From positions 453,976 to 517,975 of the forward strand of contig CAUYUJ010014260.1 of assembly GCA_963575745.1 (NCBI GenBank): a DNA stretch of 64,000 bases, read 5' to 3'. This DNA is from Prorocentrum cordatum. Lineage: Eukaryota; Sar; Dinophyceae; Prorocentrales; Prorocentraceae. The translations under genes and the position numbers were made by a program. This document shows, one piece after another, positions 1 to 11,020 of the stretch. Every line of letters begins with the position of its first letter. The first letter of the stretch is position 1. The notes under the pieces are model-generated. The model was given only the letters and a program-made list of their open reading frames with translations, searched no databases and was not told the DNA's origin.

Positions 1-125
1 CCGTATCCGCGCCCTCGCGGTCTGGATCCTGGGGCGCGATCCCGCGGATGCGCGGCCGCACGGATACCGCGCGGGGCATCCGCGAACAGAACTACTCCGC
101 ATCCGCGGGGTCGCGGCCCGAGGGC
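1..125. repeat. Dispersed repeat A, copy 1
   Basis: The first 125 bases resemble 19735-19865 in the same orientation. Shared blocks include CCTCGCGGTC, GGGGCATCCGCGAA and a terminal GGGGTCGCGG. Both copies are rich in CCGCGGAT-like palindromes. No coding content is recognised. The repeat may begin before the window. Confidence 0.6.
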
Positions 126-1310
126 CCAGCCCGCGAGGCCGCAGATACGGAGACGCTGGTCGCCCACGAAGAGGGAGGGAGGGGAGGCGGAAGGGAGGGA
201 GGCCAGGCGGCAGGGAGGGGAGGCGGGAGGGAGAGGTGGGCCCTTCCCTGCTCCGCCGATCCTTCACCCCCGCCGCCTTCGAGCCGGCCTCGGCGTGCGA
301 GGCCCGCTCCCGCCCAAACAGCAGCCACGCGCCGCCGCCGCCGCCGCAGCAGAGAGGCCGCATGGCCGCCCCCCCCCCCCCCCGGGGCCGACCGCCCTGG
401 AGCCGGCGGCAGGCGGCGGCGGCGGCGGCGGCGGCAGGGGCTCGACGTCGGCGGCGAGGGGTGGCGGCGTCGTCCGACGACGACACCGCCGCGTGCCGCG
501 GCGGCGCTCGACGTCGGGTGCTGCCAGGGAGACCCCTGCGGTGCGAGCTCCGTGCCCCGACGTCGGGGACGCGCCCGAACGGCCGCCGAGCTGCGCCACT
601 CCAGGCGAGGGGCGGCCCCCAGGGCACTGGAAGGCAGAGGGCCCCTCGTCGACGAACCCCCGTCGGGACGACCTCCCTCGCCCTCGAGGTTCGCCCCCGC
701 CCCCCCCCCCTCCTCGGCACTGCCCATACTTTGAAGCGAGGCGAGAGGGTCGTCATGGAAAGGGTCTGTCTGCCGGGGCCGATCTGCCCGCGAAATGGAA
801 TATGTTCCCCCCCCCCGTAACGTCCGTCATGGGGGAGGACGGGGGGAGAGCCTGCGAACGCCACAGCATGCTTGTGAGCAACGCGCCGTGTTTATGTGGG
901 AGCCGACCCCCCCACTACGATCGGTATCGGTACGGGGAGGGGGAGGGGTACGGATTCACAGAATAAAGAAGCAATCTCCGCCCCAAATATGAATGTTTCG
1001 ATCCGCGGCCCCAGACGACCCGACCCTTTCCCTGGGGGGTAGTGAGTTGTCCGTCCCGAGCCAAGCCCTGATGGTCTGGGCCCCGAGGAAAAACGATGAT
1101 ATAAACAAATACACCACGCGAGTCTTCCCACCTGTGCATCTCATAGTGATGGAATGCTTCGGTAGAAGACATTGTCCAATTTAGTATCTGAATGTCAGCG
1201 AATCCGTGTGGAAGACGAAGCCGAGAGAGACGCCGACGACTACGACGACTCTAACTCGGCATTTCCTCCATTGTTCCTCCTCCTCCTTGTCCTCCTCCTA
1301 TGTGTCCTTC
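126..1310. other. No gene seen; GC-rich low-complexity DNA
   Basis: GGA/GGC-type triplets and C or G homopolymers dominate up to about 800. They leave several frames open on both strands, with products that are only Arg/Pro/Gly-rich. From 800 to 1310 the sequence is more ordinary, but no family is recognised. Confidence 0.6.
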
Positions 1311-1317
1311 TTCTCTG

Positions 1318-1645
1318 AACATCCTCGGAAACAGATCCGAAAGAGAATGATGTTGAGCACCCGCACAGGCAAACCGCCTGAGACATCCCCCCAATCTGGA
1401 CGCGAACGGGCCCGTGAGATAGCCCCTGGCGGCCCCCTCTTGGGAGTGCAGAAACCAGCGCCTCGCCTGGGACATCCTCGGAAACTGCTCCGAAAGAGAA
1501 GGATGATGAGCACCCAAGCAGGCAAACCGCCTGAGACATCCCCCCAACCAATCTGGACGCGAACGGGCCTGTGATATACCCCCTGGCGCCCCCCCTTGGG
1601 AGTACTGAAGCCAGCGCCTCGCCTGAGACATCCTCACAACGTGTG
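1318..1645 (+). repeat. ~155-bp tandem repeat, cluster 1
   Basis: About two units, each holding the blocks CTCCGAAAGAGAA, GGCAAACCGCCTGAGACATC, a GACGCGAACGGG segment and a CCCCTGGCGGCCCC-like segment. The same family returns at 2745-3160. Start-to-start spacing of the block near 1336 and 1490 is about 154 bp. Open frames here read through the repeat and are not taken as genes. Confidence 0.7.
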
Positions 1646-2035
1646 TGTGTGTGAGTCTGAGCGCGGAAGTACCAAGAGCGTGAGTGAGTCTGCATATGAG
1701 TGATCCCGGGCATGAGAAACCTGAGTACAAGGAATCTAAGAGCGAGTGCATCTGAGTATGAATGAATCTGAATATGAATGAGTGAGTGAGTCAGCGAATG
1801 ATGACCTGAAGGTGGGAGGTGTTCTCTCGTTCTCCGCGCGGTCAACATAATTGTTCACTGCGTGGGGCTCCCCATATGTGTATCTATTCGCGTGGGCCTG
1901 TCCGCCGTGAGAGTCTAGGCGCAAGAGTTTTCGAATCTAAGCGGGCTTGAGTTGTGACGGTCTGGTCATGAATCTAACTTCGAACGGATTGGAGCGCGAA
2001 TGAGTCTCGGTAGTACGAGCGCGTCTCTGCGCATG
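1646..2035. other. Degenerate GAATGAGT-type low complexity; no gene
   Basis: Loose repeats of GAGTGAGTCTGA and GAATGAATCTGA occupy 1680-1800. The remainder shows nothing recognisable. Confidence 0.5.
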
Positions 2036-2205
2036 AGCCTGCGGCCTCCTGGGGCCTCCAGAAACCTCCTGGGCCTTCCTTAGGCCTCCAGGAGCCTCTT
2101 GGGGCCTCCTGGGGCCTCTTGGGGCTTCGAGTGGCCTCCTAAGGCCTCCTGGAGCCTCGCGTAGCCTCCTGGAGCACCCTGGAGCCTCCTAGGACCTCCT
2201 AGGGA
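2036..2205 (+). repeat. GGCCTCCTGG minisatellite, block 1
   Basis: Irregular units of roughly 10-15 bp built on GGCCTCCTGG and GGAGCCTCCTGG. The same motif resumes at 2484-2745, on the far side of a different repeat, so the block was either split or independently expanded. Confidence 0.7.
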
Positions 2206-2483
2206 GGATCCGTGCCCCAGGAGAAGCCCGATCTATAGGAACAGACGTGCATAAAACATTGCGGATTGGAGCCACAGGAGAAGGGCAGTCTACAGGAGCA
2301 CACGTAAAACACCAAGGACTCGTGCCCCAGGGGAGGCCCAATATATAGAAACAGACGTAACACATTTAGGATTGCATACACAGGATAAGGACACTATATA
2401 GAGACATACGTATAGCATCAAGAATTCGTGCTCCAGGTGAGGCCCAATATATAGGAGCATACGTAAAACTCGTGGGATTGGAG
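2206..2483 (+). repeat. ~55-60-bp tandem repeat, about 5 units
   Basis: Units start near 2211, 2269, 2325, 2373 and 2427. Each contains a CCAGG(A/G)GA(A/G)G segment, a TATAG(G/A)A segment and ends with ACGT followed by an A-rich stretch. It is less GC-rich than its flanks and lies inside the GGCCTCCTGG minisatellite. Confidence 0.65.
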
Positions 2484-2745
2484 CCACTCCTGTTGCCTTC
2501 TGAGGCCTCCTGCTCCTGGGGCCTCTTGGGGCCTCCTGTTGCCTGGGCCTCCTGGCGCTTCCTGCGGCCTCCTGGGGCCTCCTGTGGCTTCCTGAGGCCT
2601 CCTTGAGTTTCCTGGGGCCTCCTGGAGCCTCTTGGGACATCTCGTGGCCTCTTGAATCTTCCTGTGGCCTCCTGATGCCTCCTGGCACCTCATGTGGCCT
2701 CCCGTGGCCTCCTGAAGCCTGCTGGAGCCTCCTGTGGCATCCTGA
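2484..2745 (+). repeat. GGCCTCCTGG minisatellite, block 2
   Basis: Continuation of the motif seen at 2036-2205, including CCTGTGGCCTCCTG variants. On the minus strand it encodes a meaningless Gly/Pro/Arg-rich frame. Confidence 0.7.
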
Positions 2746-3160
2746 GGAGAATGTGTGCCCACGAGTCTGGCCACCAAAACAGGCAAATCGATCGAGGCAT
2801 CCTCAAAATCTGGCCCCCCTGGGGGGCGAAAATGAGCGCCTCGCTCGAGACATCCTCCAAAACTGTTCCGAAGGCGGAGGATGTTGGGGACCACAACAGG
2901 CAAACCGCCTGAGACATCCCCGCCAGTTGGGCGCGAACGGAGGCCGTGCAATATCCCTGGCGGCCCCCCCTTACGAGGCGCTTCGCACGAGACATCCTCA
3001 AAATCTGCTCCGAAAGCGGAGGATGAAGGGGACCAAAAGAAGCAAACCGCCCGAGACAGCCCCGCCATATTGTCGCGAATGGAGGCCGTGAGATACCCCC
3101 TGGCGCCCCCCCCCCCCTAGGAGTGCTAAAACCAGCAAGCCGCTCGAGACATCCTTATCA
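2745..3160 (+). repeat. ~155-bp tandem repeat, cluster 2
   Basis: Same family as 1318-1645. GAGACATCC blocks recur, GGCAAACCGCC(T/C)GAGACA occurs near 2898 and 3045, and CTGGCGGCCCCCCCTTA/CTGGCGCCCCCC segments occur near 2960 and 3100. The two clusters are separated by the GGCCTCCTGG minisatellite. Confidence 0.7.
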
Positions 3161-3171
3161 TCTGCTCATCG

Positions 3172-3222
3172 CCATCGTCATCGTCGTCGTCGTCATCATC
3201 ATCATCATCATCATCATCATTG

Positions 3223-3255
<33 letters not shown>

Positions 3256-3300
3256 GCACCATCAGTGTGCTCAACCATCATTCACCATCACCATCATACT
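3172..3300 (+). repeat. (ATC)n microsatellite
   Basis: A nearly perfect CAT/ATC/TCG triplet tract. The frames read as Ser or His runs only. Confidence 0.85.
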
Positions 3301-4205
3301 GACATTATATTCTCACAATACCATGGTCACCATCATGGTATGGGTGGTCAGGCGCGGTCGGAGAATATCAAGAGCCCCATCTTCTGGATATGGGGAATCA
3401 CAAGAACACCATCCTTAGGACATGGGGTATAATACATCGACGGAAGTCGGGGGAGTCGGTCTGGCCGCCACTAGCGACGTTGGCGACGCTCGGAGGGGTC
3501 CGAGCGGAGAACGTGGGCACCGGGCACCTCTGGCACCTGCGGGGGCCCCCCCGAATCTTGCCGAGAGGCTGGCGGGTTGTCGCCGCCGAGGCGTTTTGGC
3601 CGAACTTAAGACGAAGATATAATGGAGACAACACCGGACATATATAAATCGAGAACCCATGAAAATCGGCGGGTTTGGAAAATGTATGGGGCGCCGCTGC
3701 CGTTTCGGAGCGTTCAGGAACGCTCTGAGAGCGCCGCAGAAGAAGACTACGCAGTTCTGTTCATTGCCACCAAAACGCGTACCTGGCAGCGTTCTTCCCT
3801 CCCCCCCCGCCGCGGGCACCGCGAATCGCCGCGGGGCCCGCGGGGGGGGGGGCGAGTAGGGCGGTTGGGTGAGAGGCTGGGTAAGGGGGGGCGCGCGCTC
3901 AGGTCCTCTTGTTCTTCGTGCTCCGGGCCTTGGTCCTCCTCATGACTTTTCCTCCCCGCGGTGGGGGAAGACCCACTTTTTTTCAGGTTCGCTGCTTCTC
4001 TTGGCTGGTGCTAGCTTTCGCCGCAATCAGCGGCTTTTGCCTCTGTAGGCAGACACGAAAAAAAGTGAGACCTTCCCTCCCCGCGGTTGCGGGGGGAAGG
4101 TAAACATACCCCCGCGCACGACGCGCGGCGCCGTGGGCGCGCAACGGCCAAGCGCGAGGCCTGCGCGCTCCGCGCGGCGTCGGCGCGCCGCCGCGGCAGC
4201 GATTT
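3300..4205. other. No gene seen
   Basis: Short overlapping frames exist on both strands but none shows a recognisable domain or a consistent frame. G and C homopolymers are frequent around 3790-3860. Confidence 0.5.
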
Positions 4206-4493
4206 GATGACAATTCGACTTCGCTGACTCTGCTCTGGCGCAGGAGCCGCTTGGCAAGGCACTTGGGAGGTGCTTGCGGGCAGCCCAGGAAAGGCACTTG
4301 GGAGGTGCCTGCGGGCGCCTGGGAACAGCGCTGGGGAGGTGCCTGTAGGCAGCCCAGGAAAGGCACTTCCGATGTGCCTGCGGGCCGCCCAGGAAAGCAC
4401 CTGGGAGGTGCCTGCGGGCAGCCCAGGAAAGCACCTGGGATTGACAATTGATGTCAATTCGATTTCGTGGCAGCCTCTGGCGCAAGAGCCGCG
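4206..4493 (+). repeat. ~36-bp tandem repeat between two copies of a 45-bp direct repeat
   Basis: About five imperfect units (AGGCACTTGGGAGGTGCCTG followed by CGGGCAGCCCAGGAA) fill 4254-4440. They are bounded by related direct repeats at 4206-4250 and 4450-4493; both contain CAATTCGA, TTCG, CTCTGGCGCA and GAGCCGC. The right copy is the start of the recombinase-like frame, so the array separates a partial duplicate of that start from the rest. Confidence 0.65.
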
Positions 4494-4880
4494 CTTCGCC
4501 GATCGCGATGTCGTGGACCTGTTGGTGCGCGCGTTGTAAAGCAACGTGTCCCGTGCACACGTTGGGCAAGTTTTGCGCCGAGATCGAGTCCGGACAGCCT
4601 TTCGCGCATTTCCGCCCCGACGTGGTCCTAACGGCGCTGCGCGCAGCCCTGCCAGAGCTCGGGGTGTCTCAGCATCAGGCGTATCGCACCCACGATCTTC
4701 GCAGGGGTCACGCGCAGGACACGGCTGTCCGAGGTTCGCGGCTGGCAGACATCCTCTGAGCTGGAGACTGGCGTTCTGCGTCTTTCCTGTCCTTTTTAGA
4801 TAAGGACAAACTGGAGGCGGGTGCCGTCAGGGAAGCGCACGGCGACCTGTCGTCCAGCGACGATGATGAGGGCCAAGTGA
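4448..4880 (+). pseudogene. Tyrosine recombinase C-terminal remnant
   Basis: The frame reads a CPVHTL segment, then QAYRTHDLRRGHAQD, which matches the H-x-x-R box of tyrosine recombinases in the form common in dinoflagellate genomes. It continues GSRLADIL, stops with TGA at 4757-4759, and goes on in the same frame as AGDWRSASFLSFLD and an acidic tail. A CGA-to-TGA change (Arg to stop, typical of CpG decay) would explain the break. The expected nucleophile in the family's FLxYLD segment appears to be Phe here. The N-terminal recombinase domain is missing. Cryptons and DIRS-type elements carry such enzymes; which one this came from cannot be told. Any enzyme made would be inactive. Confidence 0.65.
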
Positions 4881-5217
4881 GTGGCATTTTCGGGCACCTC
4901 GCGCGAGTGCGGCGTTGGGTGTTCCCTCGCGCGCGGGTGCAGCAAGTGCCTTTGGTGTCGCTGCACCCGCGCGCTCCCGCGGGGCGCGGCGACGCGAGTA
5001 AGGTGTCGCGCGCCCGCCCCGCGGGTGCGGGCCTACCCAATGAGCAGCGCTCCCCGCGCTCTCCTCTACCCCTTCAGCTGTCTAGGGTAGCGTCTTTTGT
5101 GTCGAGTGCGAGGATTCTTTTGGACGAGCTGTGCGGCAGTAAGCCAGAGCCAGGTCGGCCAGACTGGCCGCAGGCAGATGGATACCCCAAATCGCCCTCC
5201 TCCTGCTCGCCTTTGTC

Positions 5218-5345
5218 CTCCTTCTCCTCCTCCTCCTCCTCCTCCTCCTCCTCCTCCTCCTCCTCCACTTCCTCCTCCTCTTCCTCCTCCTCTTTCTCCT
5301 CCTCCTCGTCCTCCTCCTCTTCCTCCTCCTCTTCCTCCTCCCTCA
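5218..5345 (+). repeat. (TCC)n microsatellite
   Basis: CTCCTCCTC tract with occasional TTCC, TCG and ACT interruptions. The Ser, Pro and Glu runs in the different frames are artefacts of the triplet. Confidence 0.9.
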
Positions 5346-5387
5346 GGGGGGTGCAGTGAAAGGGGGATGCGGTCACGAACTTTTACT

Positions 5388-5470
5388 TAGCGTGTCGCGG
5401 TAGCTGCCCCGGGGACACGCTATGCCCCGGGGACACGCTATGCCCTGCGAGCGGATAGCGTGTCGCTCCG
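5388..5470. repeat. GGGGACACGCTATG direct and inverted repeats
   Basis: Two direct copies of CCCCGGGGACACGCTATG lie between inverted AGCGTGTCGC sequences at each end, giving a potential hairpin of about 80 bases. Function unknown. Confidence 0.5.
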
Positions 5471-7270
5471 CCCCACGGGGCGGGAGGCTGGGGAGGCTCG
5501 GGATGTTGACGCTCGGGGACCGGGAAATGGATCGCGCGTCGCGCCGAAGCGAGGTGGGCCAGCACCAGGTGGGCGACACGCTGACCAAAAGTTCCCGACC
5601 GTTGCCAATCAGCTCCCCTGGCTGGTCTTCCTGGGGCTCGGGCACATATACATCAAACAAAGCGCCGAGCGGCGCGGCCGAAACCAGCTGACATGCAGCA
5701 AATTTCGTACCCGCCCCTTTCCATATCCACCCACTTCGATCGTCAACCGATCGGACCGCTGGCATGACCGAGTCGATCCAATCGAACCCCAACCGCGCAT
5801 GAGAGATTTCGTCCATTTGGGGGTGCGCAATCCTCTCCTTTTGCCACTCGCGGGCATCGGCTCGCATCATCCGGCCGGTCGAACGGTGGACAGCCCTGGC
5901 GTCCACTGGAGAAGATCTACTGCGGCAAGAGTTCGAGCAGCCCCTGGACGCGTGCACGAGGCGAAGAAGAGGAAGCGGCAGGCGGCTGGAGCGGCAGGAA
6001 GAGAGGGGGCAGGTCAGCCGCCGCGGCGCCTGGCACGCGCCCTGCAGCAGGGCCGCCAGCAGTCCCGCCCTGGCCGGCACCACCAGCGCGCCAGGGCCTC
6101 GCCCGAAGAGGGATGGCCCTTTCTCTGAGCAGGGACCGACCGTCCGGGCATTCCTATAGTCCTACCACGAACTGTTCCTAGAACCCCAACAAAAGGATCT
6201 GAGAACAACAACAATGTCTTTAGAACATGAACCCGATGTGTTAGAACAATGTTCTTAGAACATTCGCCCGATGTCTTCGCTTGGTTTATCCCCCTCCACA
6301 CGGCGCGGAGCAGGCCCGGCCGTCAAAAACTGCCCAGGAGGAGAAACCGGTCCCGGCGAAGGGGTCCAGACCTCCTGGGGTCCACGCTGGGAGCACGAGC
6401 GCGCACCCCGTCGCGTGTGGCTCTCGAGTCGTGGCGCCTGGGGCGTGCACGAAACAGGAGGGACACGCCGAGCGGAGGGGGGCGAAGACCAGAAAAAACG
6501 GGCCCAAGCGTGGCGCGCGGGATTCCCGTCCCCATCCCCAGAGTCCGAAGAGGGAGGGGGGAGGCCGGCAGGGGAGGGAGGTCGAGGAGGTCGAGGAGGA
6601 TCCGAGAAAATGAGAAGCCGCTGCGGGTGCTCCAACGTCGAGTGGCCTCGTGGCCTGGCAGTGTGGCTCTCGGGAAGACTATTGGATATTGCTGCTCCTT
6701 CGGGGCCTCGCCAGATCACGACATCTCGCGAGAGGAGCCACCGTCTATGCTGCTCGTGCGGCTGCTCGCCAATAAAATTGCCTCGGACCGAGCGGCCTGC
6801 TGGAAGTTAGATGAGGAGGTGGAGGAGGGAGAGGGTGAAGGAGACAGCAGAATGACGATGAGCGAGGAGTCCGCAAGGAGAAGTGGGATGGGGGATGGGA
6901 GGAGGTGGGAGGAGGCGTCACCAAACGTGTTCGGCTTCGCTTCCCTGAATCGTTGACTAGGCCGTTCCCATAAACGTGGGGGGGGTCCTGTAAACGTGGG
7001 GGGAAGCGCCGACATTCATCCTTCCATGTCGTGGATTACGTAGAAGGTAATGGCGAGGGAGTGCACTGCATAACGTGGCAAGTAACTACCCTGATGTGTC
7101 CTCGAACCCCAACGGCCCGATACGAAACAGCACATCACCAGGGGGGCGGACCTTCAGAGTCAGCAGTCAGTCCAGGAGCCCTTGCAAAGATCATGAGAGT
7201 GAGGGGGCCGAGCGGTCGATCATTGTCCCTGGGTGCGTGGCTGAAGTGTGATTCCGCTGCGCGGATTCTG
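5471..7270. other. No gene seen
   Basis: Long GC-driven frames occur on both strands (for example 6249-6956 plus and 5373-6083 minus), but none contains a recognisable domain. A short repeated AACGTGGGGGG element sits at 6960-7010. GAACAATGTTCTTAGAACAT-like AT-richer repeats occur around 6200-6265. Confidence 0.45.
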
Positions 7271-8200
7271 CTTGTGATGTTGTCTGTTGTCTGTGATATG
7301 TTGTCTGTTGTGTGTTGTTGATGTTGATGTTTTTGTTGTTACTGCTGTTGTTGTTGTTGCTGGTGTTCTTGAGTTCTCCCTTCTATCGAATAACTACTGC
7401 TGGTCCCCCCTGCCCGGTAACCGTTGCACCTTTCAATTAAAGTACCTCTCCCAAGCTCGCACCCCGTTTTACAATGGAAAATGAAATCTCAACAAACTTG
7501 GCCCCTTGCCCCCGGTTTACAAAAACAACGGCTCCCGCATGACGCTTCCTCACCGTGTATTCCCAAATCGCGCTCTCGCGCGGAACTTCCTCACACTGTA
7601 TGCAGGAATCGTGCTCTCGCGTGGTGCGTCCTCGCAATTTGTTCAATCGCCGCACCCTCGACACCCAAGAATCACGCTCTCGCTGTGGATTCCCTCACGA
7701 TTAAAATTGGGGAATCGCGCTGTCGCTCGAGACGTCCTCGCAACTCATGCGGGACGTACGCTTCAGCAACCCGCCTGCCCATTGTCCCCTTCTTCCATCC
7801 GTTCTCTCTTCGCGAAGACTCTTCGCCTGCCTTAGGGGCCGTGCGAAACACACGTTGCAAGTACGAAAGACATACCTGTCAAGGGGTACGAGCGAAGACA
7901 AAGAGAGCGGGTACCGAGGGTTCGGGGTATACGTGTTGGATGGCACGCGGGCAGATAACGCCGACCAAATTTCAACTGATTGTTGTTGCTGCTGCTGGTG
8001 TTGTTGTTGTCGTGGTCGTTGTTGTTCTTGAACTCTCCTTTTCTTACCCCCTCCAGTGCCCATGTGCTTTTCTCAATCGAAGTGTCCATCCCGAGTCTGG
8101 CCTCCTTGGACTTACTTACAACATGCCCAGGAATCGCGCTCTCGCGTGGGATTTCCCTTCGAGTTATTCAGGCGCCACGCCCTAGAACTGCAGCCAGCGG
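7271..8200 (+). repeat. Duplicated (GTT)n block plus AATCGCGCTCTCGC minisatellite
   Basis: A GTTGTT tract ending in CTTGAGTTCTCC (7318-7385) is echoed by a GTTGTT tract ending in CTTGAACTCTCC (7980-8040). Between and after them, 7530-7745 and 8110-8175 carry irregular units with AATCGCGCTCTCGC followed by a TTCCTCA-type segment. The pattern suggests an older tandem duplication of about 650 bp. The 253-residue plus-strand frame across it follows the repeats and is not called as a gene. Confidence 0.5.
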
Positions 8201-8469
8201 GGCACTGAACCGATCAGTGGTTGGCGCTGCCCTGAAAGGCTCTCAATACACAGTGGTCGTTGGCAGTGCAACTGCAGCATGGGATATGGGCCTGGAGTTC
8301 CGCATTGCCAGAAACATCTTCTCGTCTCCTCCTGCTCCTTCTGCTCTTGCTCCTCCTCCCTCCTCCGCCTCCTTCTCCTCCATTCCTTCCCCCTACAAAT
8401 GACTTACCCCTGTCGCACCCCAGGGCCAGTTTTTAGGGCGGGCCGGGCGTTTCGACTGAGACTTCCTCT

Positions 8470-8945
8470 CCACTTATGACATTGAAGCTTAACAAATGGC
8501 AACGGCTTCACAAATGGAGGGCAGGCCGTTTTCAAAATGTTGCTCTCGCATTAGCGGTAGCGCCGCGCTCGCTCGTTTTCAAAATTTGCAAGAGCTTCAC
8601 GGATTGAGGGTGGGCCGTTTTCAAAACGTGGCTCTCGCCTCAGCGCCGCGCACATTCGTCATAAACAGTTGCAAGAGCTTCACGGATTGAGGGCGGTTCC
8701 TTTTCAAAATGTGGCTCTCGCCAGAGCACCGCGTACATTCGTTTTCAAAATGGCAAGGGCTTCACGGATTGAGGGCGCGTCGTTTTCAAACTGTGGCTCT
8801 CGCCTGAGCGCCGCGTACATACGTGTTAAAATATTCATAGAATCCGCCGGATTGAGGGCGGCTCCTTTTCAAAATGTGGCTCTCGCCTGAGCGCGCACAT
8901 TCTTGTTAAACAAATTGCAAGAGTTTCACGGATTCCCATGGTTGG
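8470..8945 (+). repeat. ~82-bp tandem repeat, 5-6 units
   Basis: GGATTGAGG recurs at 8601, 8684, 8766 and 8849, with a degraded final copy near 8930 and a diverged first copy near 8510. Each unit carries GTTTTCAAAATGTGGCTCTC followed by GCC(T)GAGCGCCGCG and ACATTCGTT. No open frame is conserved across units, so a non-coding satellite is most likely. Confidence 0.85.
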
Positions 8946-9249
8946 CGTACCACAAAGAATGCTTTTGAAGGATTCGCGATTATGTGGGCACAACAGTTAC
9001 GATGATCCCCGGCGTTGAAGTCCTAGGGATGGCGTTCTGGCACGATTCAGGATCGTCAAGACGCAACGCTCAGATTTATCCGTAGCGTTAGAATGCTGAG
9101 GATAATGTGTTGGCATGCTTCAGGGTCTTCAAACGGTTGTCTTCCAACGAGGCAGGTTCCTCTGTGGAAACGAACCCTTGTTGGGGCCTGTGAAGAGAGA
9201 GCTTGGGGGGAAGGCTTGCTCCAACATCGTTGGTGACCCTTGGGTGTAC

Positions 9250-9960
9250 ACTGGTCCTCCTCCTCCTCCTCCTCCTCCTCCTCCTCCTACTCCTCCTCCT
9301 ACTCCTACTCGTACACCTCCTCTCCCCTGCCACCCCCCATTGCCGGGAGGGTCGATGCTCCCACACTGCTGGGCCGATCCTGGGCAGAACTCGAGCTGAG
9401 GCCACTGCGCGCCAGCAGCTTCTGGGCTGCGGCTCCCACCTGTCGGCGCAGGTCCTTGGGGGTGGAGGGGGGGGGCGACGCTCTTCCAGATGATGAAACG
9501 CCTCCTGCCTCCTCCTCCTCCTCCTCCTCCTCCTTCCCCCTCCCCCTCCTCCTCCTCCTCCTCCTCCTCCTCCTCCTCCTCCTCCTCCTCCTCCTCCTCC
9601 GCCATGTCCACCCTGTCCCCCTTTGTTCCACCTCGCTCTGGCCACCTCTCGCCCTGGTCTTCACGCGCGTGCCCTCGCACAAGCCTGCGCGCGCACCTGC
9701 TTCAAGGCCTCCGTCGGCATCCGTGGGCAAGCCGCGCACGTCAAGGGACCACAACTCCTCACCCCCTCTCCCTCCTCCTGGCGCACGGTTCCCCCCGGGG
9801 CCGGAGGAGGAGGAGGAGGACGAGGAGGAGGAGGAGGAGGAGATGGAGGAGGAGAAGCAGGAGGAGGCGGAGGAGGAGGCGGAAGAGGAAGAGGATGAGT
9901 AGGAGGAGGGATGAGGAACAGGAGGATGATGATCATGATGATGATGGTGATGATGATGGC
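9250..9960. repeat. Cluster of (TCC)n and (GGA)n tracts
   Basis: Triplet tracts at 9257-9310, 9503-9600 (TCC) and 9802-9960 (GGA, then GAT). They produce every large frame in this interval (poly-Ser, poly-Gly, poly-Arg, poly-Glu). No domain is visible between them. The switch of strand between tracts makes the region potentially able to fold back. Confidence 0.8.
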
Positions 9961-10654
9961 ACGCCCTTGAAGACGGGTTCGCGAGATCCGCACGTCTCAG
10001 AAGCGCCACCGCCAGCCGTCCTTCGACAGAACGTGGGAAAAAAAATAACAGAAGAGAGGAAAGCGAAGAGGAGATGGAGTTGGAAAAAGAAACAAAAAAC
10101 ACAACAGATAACACAGGCGGATAAGCAGAACCCGGGTTGAAGCTAGCCCTCAAGGCGGCGCTCGTTTTGAGTCTCCCAAGAACCCAGATTTCAAGCACAT
10201 AGAGAATCCGCAGTGAACTGAAATACATCCCATTGGGCTGAAATTGAAACCCATAAATAATGCTGAATAATGGGAATCATAATCATAATCACAATGAATC
10301 ACGTTGAACTGAGGGACCCAGCATTCAGAAGCCATTGACAGATGAACTGAAGAAAACAGAGACAATAGGGTAGGAACCCAAACTGATTTAGGAATGAAGA
10401 GTATGAGGTACACAGCACTATGAACCCAAGTAAACGCGCGCGGATATGATGAGCACGCAATCATGAGATGAGTAGGCATAATTAGTAAACCAAATATTTA
10501 GAACGTTTAGTATTGGGCTAGGATAAGATTTAACTATTCTTTTAGTCGTGCATCGATGGAGCAAACCTCCACTTCCAGTGCTCTACCACACCGTCGCCGT
10601 TCCAAGCGAGACTGTCTGGATACCAAATGACGTTCTGAGCCCATCCGCTCTCCT
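9961..10654. other. No gene seen
   Basis: An AT-richer stretch with imperfect ATAATCATAATCA and GAACTGA-type repeats at 10200-10350. No coding signature. Confidence 0.5.
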
Positions 10655-11020
10655 GGTCAACCAGGAGGAAGAGGAGGAGGAGGAGGAGGAGGAGGAGGAG
10701 GAGGAGGAGCATTAGGAGGAGGAGGAGGAGGAGGAGGAGGAGGAGGAGGACAGGTCGCGTGAGCCCTTCGGTGAAACCCTCCACCTCCTGGTCGACGTCG
10801 TCGTCGCCGTCCTCCCGCTCCTCGTCTGCATCCTCTCTCTCTCTCTCTCTCTCGTGCGGTCGCGTGCTCAGCCACCCGAGTCGACAGCGCTCGCCGAACG
10901 TGCCTTGTGGCAACTGACGCACCGAAGGGTTAGAAGAGGCGGGGGGGAAAACCCGGGAGGAGGAGGAGGAGGAGGAGGAGGACTACGTGGAAGAGGAGGG
11001 GGAGGAGGACTTAGAATGAC
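10655..11020. repeat. (GGA)n, (TC)n and (GGA)n microsatellites
   Basis: GGA tracts at 10660-10750 and 10960-11015, with a short CTCTCTCTCT run at 10832-10853. The interval between them shows no gene. Confidence 0.85.

Noticed and set aside
7424-8185. 253-codon plus-strand frame
   Set aside because: It runs through the AATCGCGCTCTCGC repeats and a GTT tract; the repeat phrases recur in the protein and nothing else is recognisable.
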